Below, piece by piece: positions 8,159-17,011 of a DNA stretch of 49,580 nucleotides; the first letter of the stretch is position 1; every line of letters starts with the position of its first letter. Made by a program: the position numbers and the translations under genes. Origin of the DNA: JAKAFX01 sp049965715. Its GTDB lineage: Archaea > Thermoplasmatota > Thermoplasmata > Thermoplasmatales > Thermoplasmataceae. The notes beneath the pieces are model-generated. The model was not told the DNA's origin and searched no databases. It saw nothing but the letters and a program-made list of their open reading frames with translations. The stretch lies in the NCBI GenBank assembly GCA_049965715.1, contig JBMFWA010000010.1, forward strand, positions 1 through 49,580, read 5' to 3'.

Positions 8159-9730
8159 GTGCTAAACGACACAAAAATATTCGGCTATTCGAGATCAGGC
8201 ATGACAGACAGCGGGGTACATTACCCTGTCATGATAGAAAGCCGAATGAATACGCTGGGTACTGTCGACAATACCCTGAGTGTTTCCAGCGATAGGCTTG
8301 TTGGGAAAACCGCAGCAATATGGAAAGAGTTTGATCTTGAGTCACCCGCCGGCCGGATTAAAAGGGAAGATGTCGTCACTTTTGCCAATGCCATCGAACT
8401 CATACAGCGACCAAAAATTTTCATGAAGGAACTGTTCGAATTCCACCAGAAGAACAATTTTAAGAGGCTGATTTACGCTCCTGGAGTCTCTGATCCTTAT
8501 GTAATTCCGGCTCTCCTTTATGTGGGAATATCTGTTTTTGATGATTTTCTGCCCCGTTACGAGTCCCTGAAGGGAATCGGGTATACACCGGCTGGCAGGG
8601 ATAAATCAGGAGTGCACACTGCGGACGAAAATTCAAGGTTCACAGAACAGATACTGGATCTGGGCAACAGATCAATACAGAATGGCACTATCAGGGAATT
8701 CGTGGAGAAATTCTCCTTCTCCTCGAAGGCTATAGAGATTATCAGAATTGCCGATTCAGATTATTATGAACAGATCGAGAAGCATTTCCCGTCCAGAACA
8801 GATTATATCATGGCAAATTCAATCGAATCTTTATACAGACCGGATATCACCAGGTATCGCAGAAGAATCGCAGAAGTCTACAGGAAACCCGAAGTACCGG
8901 ATGTGGCTCTTCTTCTCCCATGTTCCGCCCGGAAACCATATTCGTTTTCAAAATCTCATAAGAAGATTATTGAGAAGATACACGATTTCAGGCCTTATCT
9001 GCATGAAATAATATTAACCTCCCCGGTTGGGCTTGTCCCCCGCGAACTGGAGGAGTTTTACCCTCCTGCCTTTTATGATATTCCGGTAATTGGAAGATGG
9101 TACGAGGATGAGAAGGTGATGATTAACGGTCTGGTTTCTGAATATTTCTCCCGCAACAAATACAGGGCAGTCATCGCCTACATCAATGATGATCTGCAGT
9201 TCATAGAGGACTCTGTTCCTGCGGACACTTCATTCATCGTGGGAAAGGTCACGGACAGCCGCAATTTAGACGTTCTTCTGGAGACCCTCAAAGATATAGT
9301 GCATGGCAAACCCGCCGGGAATGTGCAGAGAAGATACGCTGACTTCAGGAACATGGCAGCCTTCCAGTTCGGTTACTGGATTATCCCATACCTTGAGAAG
9401 GCAAGGATCACAAGGAGCTACAACCAGGATATGTTCACTGACGGAAACAGGACCCTGCTTGTTTACAATAGCAGGCTCGGAAAATTCACAGTCAACCGTT
9501 CATTTGCAGAGGCTTTCCTCAGGGAGAATAAATTCATTGTTGAAATTGATGACTTCAAACCTACCGCCAACATATATGCTATGGGCGTAAACCATGCCAC
9601 TCCCGATATCAGGCAGGAGGATGAGGTGGTTGTTGTGCATGATGGTGAAGTCAGGGGGGTGGGAATCGCTAAAATGCCCTTTGATGCCATGACCAACCTG
9701 AAAAAAGGTATTGCTGTGAAAATGAGATAG
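8159..9730 (+). CDS. arcS: Archaeosine synthase ArcS (TgtA-like, PUA domain)
   Basis: A 523-residue protein related to archaeal tRNA-guanine transglycosylase. It carries the diagnostic PCSARKPYSFSKSH block starting near Cys255, which distinguishes ArcS from true TgtA, and a C-terminal PUA RNA-binding domain (about 450-523, with VVVVHDGEVRGVGIAKM). ArcS completes archaeosine at position 15 of tRNA by handling the preQ0 that TgtA inserted. It acts on cytosolic tRNA. The start is a GTG at 8159. It is divergent from csl4 and stands as a single gene. TgtA itself is not in the window. It is slightly shorter than the ArcS proteins I remember, mainly at the N-terminal side. Confidence 0.82.
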   Translation: MLNDTKIFGYSRSGMTDSGVHYPVMIESRMNTLGTVDNTLSVSSDRLVGKTAAIWKEFDLESPAGRIKREDVVTFANAIELIQRPKIFMKELFEFHQKNNFKRLIYAPGVSDPYVIPALLYVGISVFDDFLPRYESLKGIGYTPAGRDKSGVHTADENSRFTEQILDLGNRSIQNGTIREFVEKFSFSSKAIEIIRIADSDYYEQIEKHFPSRTDYIMANSIESLYRPDITRYRRRIAEVYRKPEVPDVALLLPCSARKPYSFSKSHKKIIEKIHDFRPYLHEIILTSPVGLVPRELEEFYPPAFYDIPVIGRWYEDEKVMINGLVSEYFSRNKYRAVIAYINDDLQFIEDSVPADTSFIVGKVTDSRNLDVLLETLKDIVHGKPAGNVQRRYADFRNMAAFQFGYWIIPYLEKARITRSYNQDMFTDGNRTLLVYNSRLGKFTVNRSFAEAFLRENKFIVEIDDFKPTANIYAMGVNHATPDIRQEDEVVVVHDGEVRGVGIAKMPFDAMTNLKKGIAVKMR

Positions 9731-9884
9731 ACTCATGTTGCTTTACTGAAAGTCAATCTGTGAGTATTCTGCTTTGACTGCGCAGCAACAGCCCCGGAAT
9801 AACACAATGAGATTTCAGTGACAGGTTCGACCGGGTTTGACAGTGTTTATGGTTGCCGATCCGACCAAACTTGTCCCAAAAGGG

Positions 9885-9894
9885 TTATATAATA
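9885..9894 (+). promoter_or_regulatory. TATA box of the envelope/MoxR operon
   Basis: TTATATAATA is centred about 24 bases before the GTG at 9913. It fits a leaderless mRNA and decides the start of the first gene, because longer in-frame starts would lie upstream of the expected transcription start. Confidence 0.55.
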
Positions 9895-9912
9895 TCTGCA
9901 TATGTTTTTCCG

Positions 9913-12738
9913 GTGAACAAAAGAAAACCACTGGCCCTGGCAATAGTGGCTGTCGTTATATTGTCATCCACGTTTATATTCTTCAATTTTCAGTATCCTT
10001 CTGCGCAGAGCACACTGCTTAAGGTTCCAAAACCACCCCCAGTAAACCTGTCAAATTTCATTTTCTTCAGTAACCAGTCCCTGGACAGGGGAAACTTCGG
10101 TAACCTGACTTCCAATTATACCGGTTTCAAAATAACCGGCGATGTCAATACAACTGTGCAGGGATTTCTGAGCAGTTCAGTCACCAGATCCCCTCTTTCA
10201 GATACGACTGTCATAGTTGCGCTATATCCAGTTGCTGTCGTGTTAAGAACAAACAATTCAGGCTTTTACAGCTTTGAGACGCTCAAGGGGGGATACGGAA
10301 ATCTTACCTACAAACCTCTGGAATTTCATCAGCAGGTAGTGCATGTGGATCTTACCGGTCGCTTGTTGTGGGAAAACCTGAGCTTCAGTCCCGCACTGAA
10401 GTACAATATCTCCGGGTATACAGTATTCTCGTCCAACCCCATACCCTCTGTTGGAATATACCTCAATGGAGCTATTTACAGCACTTCCACAGCCAGCAAT
10501 CAGTTCTCAGTGTACGATGTTTCTCTCTACAACGGCACTTACAATGTTACAGTTTACAAATCAGGATTCGCGAACCTTCCCCAGCCCTTGGTTATATACG
10601 TGCATGGATCGAACGTCACAGATTACAATCTGACATTATTTCCATTAGGCAATTTCACCATAAACGGAACCGTCCTGACTCAGCAGAATTATCCCATACA
10701 CGGTGCATCGGTCGTGGACTCCGGTTCTCATTACCTCAGTGTGACCAATATTTATGGCAATTATTCTGTTGCCGCACTCAACGGTGACAATATCCTGCAC
10801 GCATCGGCTCCTGGTTTCTACAGTAATACCACCTCTGTGCAGGTTACCCATGACGTTTCAAATGTTCTCATAAGGCTTACGCCCATTGATCCGTTTCCAG
10901 TTGGAAATAGAATCAACAACACTTCCATTCCAGGATACATAAATGGCACAAACAAACTTCCCCTGACAAATTCATCACTCAATTACTCCACGAAGGGTTC
11001 CTATGTCATTCAGGGCTACATATTTGGCTGGAGGCATATGCCCGTTGCAAATCAGTCATTTTATTTCCTGATAAGAGTGCTCGGACAGTTCTATGCCACT
11101 CTGGTTAATTCCACTCAGAACGGTATGTATTCTCTTCCTGTAAATTATCTCGGAAATTATGACCTTCTTGTGGAATCGAAGGTCTATGAATCAAGTGCTG
11201 TCAACTTCTCTGCCTCTTCAACATCTGCAAATCTCGTCAATATCTCAATGACTCCTGTGATCAAGTTTTATGGAAATCTCACGGGCCTGGTGGAGAACAG
11301 CCTGGACCATTCACACATTGCAGCTGCTGATCTTATCATTTATGGTGGCAATATGACATCATATAATGAGAGAAATGTTACGAATTCAACCGGAGGATTC
11401 AACATGACCTTCTATCCTGGAACATACCACATAGTGGGCAGTGCTCCAGGATTTTACACAAACAATTCCGTCAATATATTTGTTGTATCAAGACTTATTG
11501 AGCTTACAGTGTATCTCAAGCCTGACGTTTCAATAGGAAATAATCTGTCTGCATGGTACCCTGCCAACGGTACGGGAATCCCTGGCGTCAGCCCGTCCAA
11601 TATAACAGGAAATCTCACCGGAAACGGATCTTCTGATGGCTACTATCCTTTCAGTGTGATCCTCAAGCCGGAGTATTTGAATTCTCCTGTCAAGGACAGC
11701 AAATATGAGGTCTTTGTCCGAATCAATGGAATGGACTATCGGGCAATCAATTCAACCAATTCTTCCGGCGAATCGGTTCTGTCGCTGTACTATGCCGGTG
11801 ATTACCAGTTGATAATGGAATTTCAGGACTTCTATTCCAGGGCAGTCAATTTCAGCGTGCCAAACGATACTACTGTGATCATTCCTGTCTTTGAGAAGGT
11901 TCTGTACCAGATGAAAATAAATTCCATCAATTCATTCAATCTTACCTATGGCTTTACAAATCTCTCTGTACCTGTGGATTATTTGAATTTTACCAACGAT
12001 ATTTTCCCTGCTGATTTCATCACCACACTTTCGCTATATGGAACAAACTACACAGAAAACCTTCCTTCCGGAACTTACAATCTATCTTACGTCAATTCAG
12101 GATTTGTGCAGCATAATTTCAGCATAGCCCTGCCCCAGAATACGCCAAAACATGTTTCCCTTGATCCATATGAAATCCTGATTCAGTACAACACTGACAT
12201 CTCGTGGAATGTGACCGTGAACGGAGGTACTAATTTGATCTATAGTCAGGGCACTGGCAGATCCCCGCTTCCAGAAACTTCTGGATCATACAGCGTCGAC
12301 TTTTTCATCAGCGGCTATAAGGGATATACCAACCAGAGCAACTTCCTCCTTACAAGCAACTCGTATTACAAGGTGCTGTATTTCAACGTTTCCAGGAGTA
12401 ATGTGACTTCCGATGTCACAGGTTCCCAGATCAGTATTTCAGGTGTGAGTGAGCTTGACTATGCCGCTTACATATCCGGTAAAGTTTACATATTCTCTGC
12501 AATCGTTGAATATTATAACAGCACCGATATAAAGAACCTGTCCATAAATAACGCGAATGTCACAGGTATCTCCTTCAGCAGGCCGGTCAACAATTTCACC
12601 ACGATCTCATTCAACCTGGTGGCTTTCGGGGGCAGCGGAACCTTCACACTTTTCGTAACCACCGGCTCTGGGAACGCCATAGAGATTCCGAAAACCATTG
12701 ACATAATTTATTATGGAGTAACACTTAACACGAGTTGA
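9913..12738 (+). CDS. Secreted protein with carboxypeptidase-regulatory-like repeats
   Basis: A 941-residue exported protein when started at the GTG at 9913, which follows a TATA box at the leaderless distance. The N-terminus is positively charged (NKRKP), then a hydrophobic stretch (LALAIVAVVILSSTFIFF), so it has a signal peptide or anchor. The rest is Asn/Ser/Thr/Tyr-rich with many N-x-S/T sites and recurring beta-sandwich units of the carboxypeptidase-regulatory type, for example INGTVLTQQNYPIHGASV...NGDNILHASAPGFY. No C-terminal membrane helix is visible. It is the first gene of a tightly spaced operon with the MoxR ATPase and DUF58 genes (12-base gap to the next). I infer an extracellular, glycosylated structural or adhesive protein, perhaps assembled with help from the operon. 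An upstream in-frame ATG at 9853 seems less likely. Confidence 0.75.
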   Translation: MNKRKPLALAIVAVVILSSTFIFFNFQYPSAQSTLLKVPKPPPVNLSNFIFFSNQSLDRGNFGNLTSNYTGFKITGDVNTTVQGFLSSSVTRSPLSDTTVIVALYPVAVVLRTNNSGFYSFETLKGGYGNLTYKPLEFHQQVVHVDLTGRLLWENLSFSPALKYNISGYTVFSSNPIPSVGIYLNGAIYSTSTASNQFSVYDVSLYNGTYNVTVYKSGFANLPQPLVIYVHGSNVTDYNLTLFPLGNFTINGTVLTQQNYPIHGASVVDSGSHYLSVTNIYGNYSVAALNGDNILHASAPGFYSNTTSVQVTHDVSNVLIRLTPIDPFPVGNRINNTSIPGYINGTNKLPLTNSSLNYSTKGSYVIQGYIFGWRHMPVANQSFYFLIRVLGQFYATLVNSTQNGMYSLPVNYLGNYDLLVESKVYESSAVNFSASSTSANLVNISMTPVIKFYGNLTGLVENSLDHSHIAAADLIIYGGNMTSYNERNVTNSTGGFNMTFYPGTYHIVGSAPGFYTNNSVNIFVVSRLIELTVYLKPDVSIGNNLSAWYPANGTGIPGVSPSNITGNLTGNGSSDGYYPFSVILKPEYLNSPVKDSKYEVFVRINGMDYRAINSTNSSGESVLSLYYAGDYQLIMEFQDFYSRAVNFSVPNDTTVIIPVFEKVLYQMKINSINSFNLTYGFTNLSVPVDYLNFTNDIFPADFITTLSLYGTNYTENLPSGTYNLSYVNSGFVQHNFSIALPQNTPKHVSLDPYEILIQYNTDISWNVTVNGGTNLIYSQGTGRSPLPETSGSYSVDFFISGYKGYTNQSNFLLTSNSYYKVLYFNVSRSNVTSDVTGSQISISGVSELDYAAYISGKVYIFSAIVEYYNSTDIKNLSINNANVTGISFSRPVNNFTTISFNLVAFGGSGTFTLFVTTGSGNAIEIPKTIDIIYYGVTLNTS

Positions 12739-12750
12739 GGAAGCTAAAAA

Positions 12751-13302
12751 ATGACAGCAGAACGTAAAGGATTCCTTGCAAAGCTCTTCTCGCCAAGATC
12801 AGGAAGCCAGAAAGGCGAGGAAGAGAAGACCATATTCAAGGTCAAAACAGTAAGCGACATTCCTCCCATAATAGAAGCCCGCAGGCTGATAGGAGACTAC
12901 AAGGTTAATGAGGCTATTGTCCTGCTCTACAATGCGGTCCGGTCAGACTATGTGAGATATTTTGGAGGCTCAGCAAAGGACAGCGAGACAAACAGACAGT
13001 TCATCATATCATCGTTCAAGAAGTTTGGAATCGACATTGATGAATCAGGTTTTACTGACAATTATGCTATCCTGAACAGGATAAACGATTCCCCACCCAT
13101 AAATGATGCAGCGATAAACCAGTTCAATGCTCTCAGGAAACTGACCAATTTTTACCTTGACTATTATGAAAAGGTAAGGTTCTCCTCCGGTTTCCATGGA
13201 GACCCTGAGATGCTCATAGAAAAGGCGGCCGATATATACAATTACATGGACATAATAAAACTCTATTTCCCCAGTGGTGAAGCACAGAATGACAGTAAAT
13301 AA
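12751..13302 (+). CDS. Helical protein of MoxR operon (DUF4129-like)
   Basis: A 183-residue soluble, mostly helical protein. The core (about 35-175) includes IIEARRLIGDYKVNEAIVLLYNAV, and the later LRKLTNFYLDYYEKVRFSSG recalls the C-terminal domain found in DUF4129 proteins of bacterial and archaeal MoxR operons; that similarity is my judgement by eye. The first 30 residues are basic and disordered-looking, with no signal or membrane helix. It lies 12 bases after the secreted repeat protein and overlaps the next gene by 14 bases, so it is part of the same operon. Likely a regulator or adaptor of the MoxR/DUF58 machinery on the cytosolic side. Confidence 0.65.
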   Translation: MTAERKGFLAKLFSPRSGSQKGEEEKTIFKVKTVSDIPPIIEARRLIGDYKVNEAIVLLYNAVRSDYVRYFGGSAKDSETNRQFIISSFKKFGIDIDESGFTDNYAILNRINDSPPINDAAINQFNALRKLTNFYLDYYEKVRFSSGFHGDPEMLIEKAADIYNYMDIIKLYFPSGEAQNDSK

Positions 13303-13789
13303 TCTGGTGACTACAGGCATTGCAGGATACGTTGAAGGCGTATTTTACCATATTCTCTACAATCCGATCATCGATCTTAAGTTCCTTGTGCCTGTCGTGC
13401 TGTTGTTTGCTATTACCATGATGTTACGGCACAGGGTCAAAAAGACCAAGATCGACAGCGCACCAACATTGGAACAGAAAAGGGAGCCATTTACCGTTTC
13501 TCAGGACAGATTTAACAGCGAGATAAAGAAGGCTGAGAAATATGATATGCAGTTCTATGTTGAATCGCTTTCACAGGATGTGGAGAAGATCAAACAGAAG
13601 TACGATCAGTTCAAATCGCTCAGGAAGACCTACTACAAGTATGAGAGATGGTCGGAGTCCCAGAATCAGAGAAAAAGGAAGAAAGGAAATGAGGCAAGGC
13701 AGGAACTGTTTGACGAGATGGTGAAACTTTACTCCCAGCTCAAAACCATGAAGCTTTCTGTCATAGAGACAAAGGATCAGGAGAGGTAG
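13289..13789 (+). CDS. Membrane-anchored coiled-coil protein of MoxR operon
   Basis: A 166-residue protein with one or two hydrophobic segments at the N-terminus (around TTGIAGYVEGVFYHIL and FLVPVVLLFAITMML), followed by a long charged helical region (about 55-160) that looks like a coiled coil (KIKQKYDQFKSLRKTYYKYE). The ATG at 13289 is preferred because a GGTGA ribosome site lies eight bases before it; a GTG at 13274 would lengthen it by five residues. It overlaps the previous gene by 14 bases and ends two bases before the MoxR gene. I do not recognise a family. Topology suggests a membrane tether with a cytosolic arm that could contact the MoxR ATPase or DUF58 protein. Confidence 0.7.
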   Translation: MTVNNLVTTGIAGYVEGVFYHILYNPIIDLKFLVPVVLLFAITMMLRHRVKKTKIDSAPTLEQKREPFTVSQDRFNSEIKKAEKYDMQFYVESLSQDVEKIKQKYDQFKSLRKTYYKYERWSESQNQRKRKKGNEARQELFDEMVKLYSQLKTMKLSVIETKDQER

Positions 13790-13791
13790 AT

Positions 13792-14760
13792 ATGGCCGGA
13801 ATAGCAACTGAAGAATTGATGAAAATAAGAGAGGATGTTCACAGAATACAGTCCCGGATAGCCGGGAGAGTCATCGGGTCCGAGAGAATCGTCAGGTTCA
13901 TGTTCATCGCACTGTTTTCGGACAACCATGTGCTGCTTGAAGGTGTGCCCGGCCTTGCAAAAACAATGCTTGCATCTGAATTCTCAAAACATCTCGGGCT
14001 GGACTTCAAGAGAATACAGTTCACGCCCGACATGCTTCCTTCTGACGTTACAGGTAGCATAATATTCAACCTTGAAAGCAAGAAGATGGAGTTCCGCAGG
14101 GGACCGATATTTGCAAACGTGCTTCTGGCGGACGAACTCAACAGAACGCCTCCAAAGGTTCAGTCTGCACTGCTTGAGGGCATGGAGGAAAAGCAGGTCT
14201 CGGTTGGCGGAACATCAGAGAAGCTCCCTGTCCCATTTTTTGTGATGGCAACCCAGAACCCCATAGAGCAGGAGGGGACATTTCCACTGGCTGAAGCCCT
14301 GATGGACAGGTTCCTGTTCAGGTACTTCCTCTCATACCCGTCTAGAGATCAGGAAATTGGCATAGTCAGGTCTGTGAATGCAGTATCTGAAAATGAGATC
14401 ATCCCGCTTGGAGAGGAGAGAATTCTCCACATCAGATCACTGGTCAATAATGTTTACGCGTCGGAGGAGATTCTTTCCTATATCGTTGATATAATCAGGA
14501 AGACAAGGGAGAGCAGCAAGATCTACCTTGGAGCCAGTCCAAGAACCACTGCTAAAATGCTGAGGGCTGCAAAGGCAAACGCTCTGGTGAACGGCCGCGA
14601 TTACCTTATACCGGAGGACGTCAAGTTCCTTTCCAACGAGATGCTCAACCACAGGCTCATCCTCAATTCGGAGGCGATAATAGAAGCAGGATCGCAGATT
14701 AACACTGTTGTGGAAAGCATAATACAGAATACCCTCGCTGAGGTAAAGGCGCCTCAATGA
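13792..14760 (+). CDS. MoxR-family AAA+ ATPase
   Basis: A 322-residue AAA+ ATPase of the MoxR family. Walker A is GVPGLAKT (about residues 50-57), Walker B is VLLADELNRTPPK (about 108-120), sensor 1 is in FVMATQNPIEQEGTFPLAEA, and the C-terminal lid carries GASPRTTAKML. MoxR proteins act as chaperones that mature or load partner proteins, often vWA or DUF58 proteins encoded next door. Here the stop overlaps the start of the DUF58 gene as ATGA (14757-14760). An AGGAGAGGT ribosome site precedes the ATG. Identity is secure; the client is not known, though the secreted protein at 9913 and the membrane protein at 16065 are candidates. Confidence 0.93.
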   Translation: MAGIATEELMKIREDVHRIQSRIAGRVIGSERIVRFMFIALFSDNHVLLEGVPGLAKTMLASEFSKHLGLDFKRIQFTPDMLPSDVTGSIIFNLESKKMEFRRGPIFANVLLADELNRTPPKVQSALLEGMEEKQVSVGGTSEKLPVPFFVMATQNPIEQEGTFPLAEALMDRFLFRYFLSYPSRDQEIGIVRSVNAVSENEIIPLGEERILHIRSLVNNVYASEEILSYIVDIIRKTRESSKIYLGASPRTTAKMLRAAKANALVNGRDYLIPEDVKFLSNEMLNHRLILNSEAIIEAGSQINTVVESIIQNTLAEVKAPQ

Positions 14761-16064
14761 TCAAGAAGTCCGGCTACGCCATACTGGGAATATCAACGCT
14801 GTCGGTGATGGAATCCCTCCTCATAGGCCTTGAGTATTTCATAATTTTTAGCATGGTGCTTCTCTTCACCATTGTTTCAGACATTCTTATATTCAGCGAA
14901 CACCGCGGAAAAAACATGAACAGGATATCTGTCAGGAGAACTGTTGATGACACGTATCAGAGGAAGGGAAAGACCTTTCCTGTAAAACTCTCTTTCCTCA
15001 ACGAGTCGAAGATGGCTGTCGCATTTCATTATTATGATACGCTTTCTGATGTCTTCACCGTGAGCGGGGCATCACAGGGCTACCTGGTCCTGAAGCCAGG
15101 TGAGTCCCGGGTCATAGACTATGATCTGTCCTCGTCGGCCATAGGCCGGTATCTGGTAGGTCCAGTGATCATTTATTCAGAGGATGCAATGAAGCTTTGC
15201 ATCAAAACGCTTGTCATAGAAAAGGCCAACGAGGTGAAAGTTTCACCCTCACTTTCTGATATCCATGGAATAAGAAGCGATCTTATCAGCAACATCCGGT
15301 ACTCCACCGGTGTTCATAAATCAAGGGTTGTGGGACAGGGCTACAACTTCTACGGGGTCAGGCAGTACACTGATTCTGACGATTTCCGGTACATCGCATG
15401 GTCAAGATACGGACTCCAGAACGGTGATGACATCTACATCAAGCAGATGGAGGAGGAAAGACAGCTAGACGTGTATTTTGCGATTGATTATTCAAGCGCA
15501 TCAAATTTCGGCAATTCTTCCCTGAGAATGTTTGACAGGATCGTGATTGATAGCATAAATGCTGGCTACTCCATACTCAGGAACCATGACGGGGTCGGAT
15601 TCATAGTATTTAACGGGGATAAGGAACATTTCATAAAGGCCACAAGATCCGACGAGGCCATTCAGAGGCTGGAAAGACTTGTGGCTGAGATAAATCCGGG
15701 CGGCGAGTTTGACCTTTTCAGATCGCTCAACAGGATCTCGGATATGATAAGAAAAAACGCCCTTGTCATGGTGATCACGCCTCTATCGTTTTCAGAGAAA
15801 TTCAATGTTCCAAAGGTATCACTTGTCCAGAAAGGAAAGAGAGTGACAGTCTTCTTCCTGGAACCTTCCAATTTTGTCAATCTTGACGGCAGGCCCGAAT
15901 CACAGGCTGCACTTCTGGAAAGCGCGGTCATCAGGAAGAATCGTGAACTGAAGGCCATATCATACATGCTCAACAGGCTTGGACTCATGACGTACGTTTC
16001 CCCGGAGAGGGACCTTTTCAGGAGACTTGTTGTGGAATACCAGTATGGAAAGGTGGTGAGATAG
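14757..16064 (+). CDS. DUF58 domain protein
   Basis: A 435-residue protein with two closely spaced N-terminal membrane helices (about residues 6-45), a beta-rich region, then the DUF58 signature YTDSDDFRYIAWSRYG (about 203-218), followed by a vWA-like fold beginning DVYFAIDYSSAS. The last Ser of the D-x-S-x-S MIDAS pattern is retained in part. DUF58 proteins are regular partners of MoxR ATPases. The start overlaps the MoxR stop by 4 bases and the stop is immediately followed by the next gene (16065), so all three are co-translated. I infer a membrane-bound partner that is activated or assembled by the MoxR ATPase. Confidence 0.9.
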   Translation: MIKKSGYAILGISTLSVMESLLIGLEYFIIFSMVLLFTIVSDILIFSEHRGKNMNRISVRRTVDDTYQRKGKTFPVKLSFLNESKMAVAFHYYDTLSDVFTVSGASQGYLVLKPGESRVIDYDLSSSAIGRYLVGPVIIYSEDAMKLCIKTLVIEKANEVKVSPSLSDIHGIRSDLISNIRYSTGVHKSRVVGQGYNFYGVRQYTDSDDFRYIAWSRYGLQNGDDIYIKQMEEERQLDVYFAIDYSSASNFGNSSLRMFDRIVIDSINAGYSILRNHDGVGFIVFNGDKEHFIKATRSDEAIQRLERLVAEINPGGEFDLFRSLNRISDMIRKNALVMVITPLSFSEKFNVPKVSLVQKGKRVTVFFLEPSNFVNLDGRPESQAALLESAVIRKNRELKAISYMLNRLGLMTYVSPERDLFRRLVVEYQYGKVVR

Positions 16065-16997
16065 ATGGATAAGGGACTGGGGGATGTGATCTATACAACA
16101 AACATCGGGATCATGCTGCCATCTCTGGCTGCCATTTTCTTCATCATCCCCTTTGTCTACTCTTCCCTGGATTATTACATAGTCGTACCTGTTGTACTGC
16201 TTCCGGTGGTGAGAAGATTTCTGCCGGCATATTTCTCGAAGTTCATCTACAACATCGCCACAATTGTGGTTCTGCTTCTTGTCGTGAATTATCTCTATTC
16301 TCCGTTTTATAAACATATTTTCATAATATCCGACCTGACAGTTCCAATTACTTCCACCGTCATAATGAGCTTCGAATTCGGCATTGTTGCCGTTGTGATT
16401 GTTGAAGGACTGCTTGCAAAAAAAGCTCACCAGACCATAGGTGCAATGATCGGAAGCCTCGCAGTGCTTCTGGAATTCGTTTCAGCAGTCCTGATAATCT
16501 ATCTGCCCCACTACTCAAGCTTTGCATCTGTTATCAGCGGGGAGTACCAGTCTTACGGGCTTGCAATTCAGACAAAGTTCCAGGAACAGTTCTATGTGGC
16601 AGTAATAGTGGAATACCTGGCACTTGCCGGACTTCTCATGAATGGATCAGTATCTGTATATCACGTTGGGGGGCAGACTGTTTCCCTGTCTCTTCCCCTG
16701 AATGTTATCAGTTCCCCTGTTGACTACCTTCTTCTTGGAACGTTTGTCGTGGCACTGATGATGATCGTGATACGCTACTACCTGGGAGGGGAGAGCGACT
16801 ATGAGGTCAGGCTTGATGAACTGTTCTATTCGGTGATTATAGGCAGTGTATCTGCCATCATTGTTCTTGCACTGATCAATCTGCCTCAGTTCAGTGACTA
16901 TCAGTTCACCGCAATCATGATTGTGGTGATAGCAGTGGTTTATGCCGCAATCCGATCTTCCCGTGACAGGAAAACTGTGAACAGTTATAAATCCTGA
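16065..16997 (+). CDS. Polytopic membrane protein of MoxR operon
   Basis: A 310-residue integral membrane protein with roughly eight to ten hydrophobic helices spread along the whole length (for example FIYNIATIVVLLLVVNYLY and DYLLLGTFVVALMMIVIRYY). No known family motif is visible. Its ATG follows the DUF58 stop with no gap, so it is translated with it. It is probably the last gene of the operon that begins at 9913. It could be a translocation or anchoring component for the secreted protein, but that is inference from operon context only. Confidence 0.75.
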   Translation: MDKGLGDVIYTTNIGIMLPSLAAIFFIIPFVYSSLDYYIVVPVVLLPVVRRFLPAYFSKFIYNIATIVVLLLVVNYLYSPFYKHIFIISDLTVPITSTVIMSFEFGIVAVVIVEGLLAKKAHQTIGAMIGSLAVLLEFVSAVLIIYLPHYSSFASVISGEYQSYGLAIQTKFQEQFYVAVIVEYLALAGLLMNGSVSVYHVGGQTVSLSLPLNVISSPVDYLLLGTFVVALMMIVIRYYLGGESDYEVRLDELFYSVIIGSVSAIIVLALINLPQFSDYQFTAIMIVVIAVVYAAIRSSRDRKTVNSYKS

Positions 16998-17011
16998 AAA
17001 CATGATGTAAA

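Noticed and set aside
9781..9850. tRNA-like T-arm text GGTTCGACC near 9826
   Set aside because: No matching acceptor, D or anticodon stems can be built around it.
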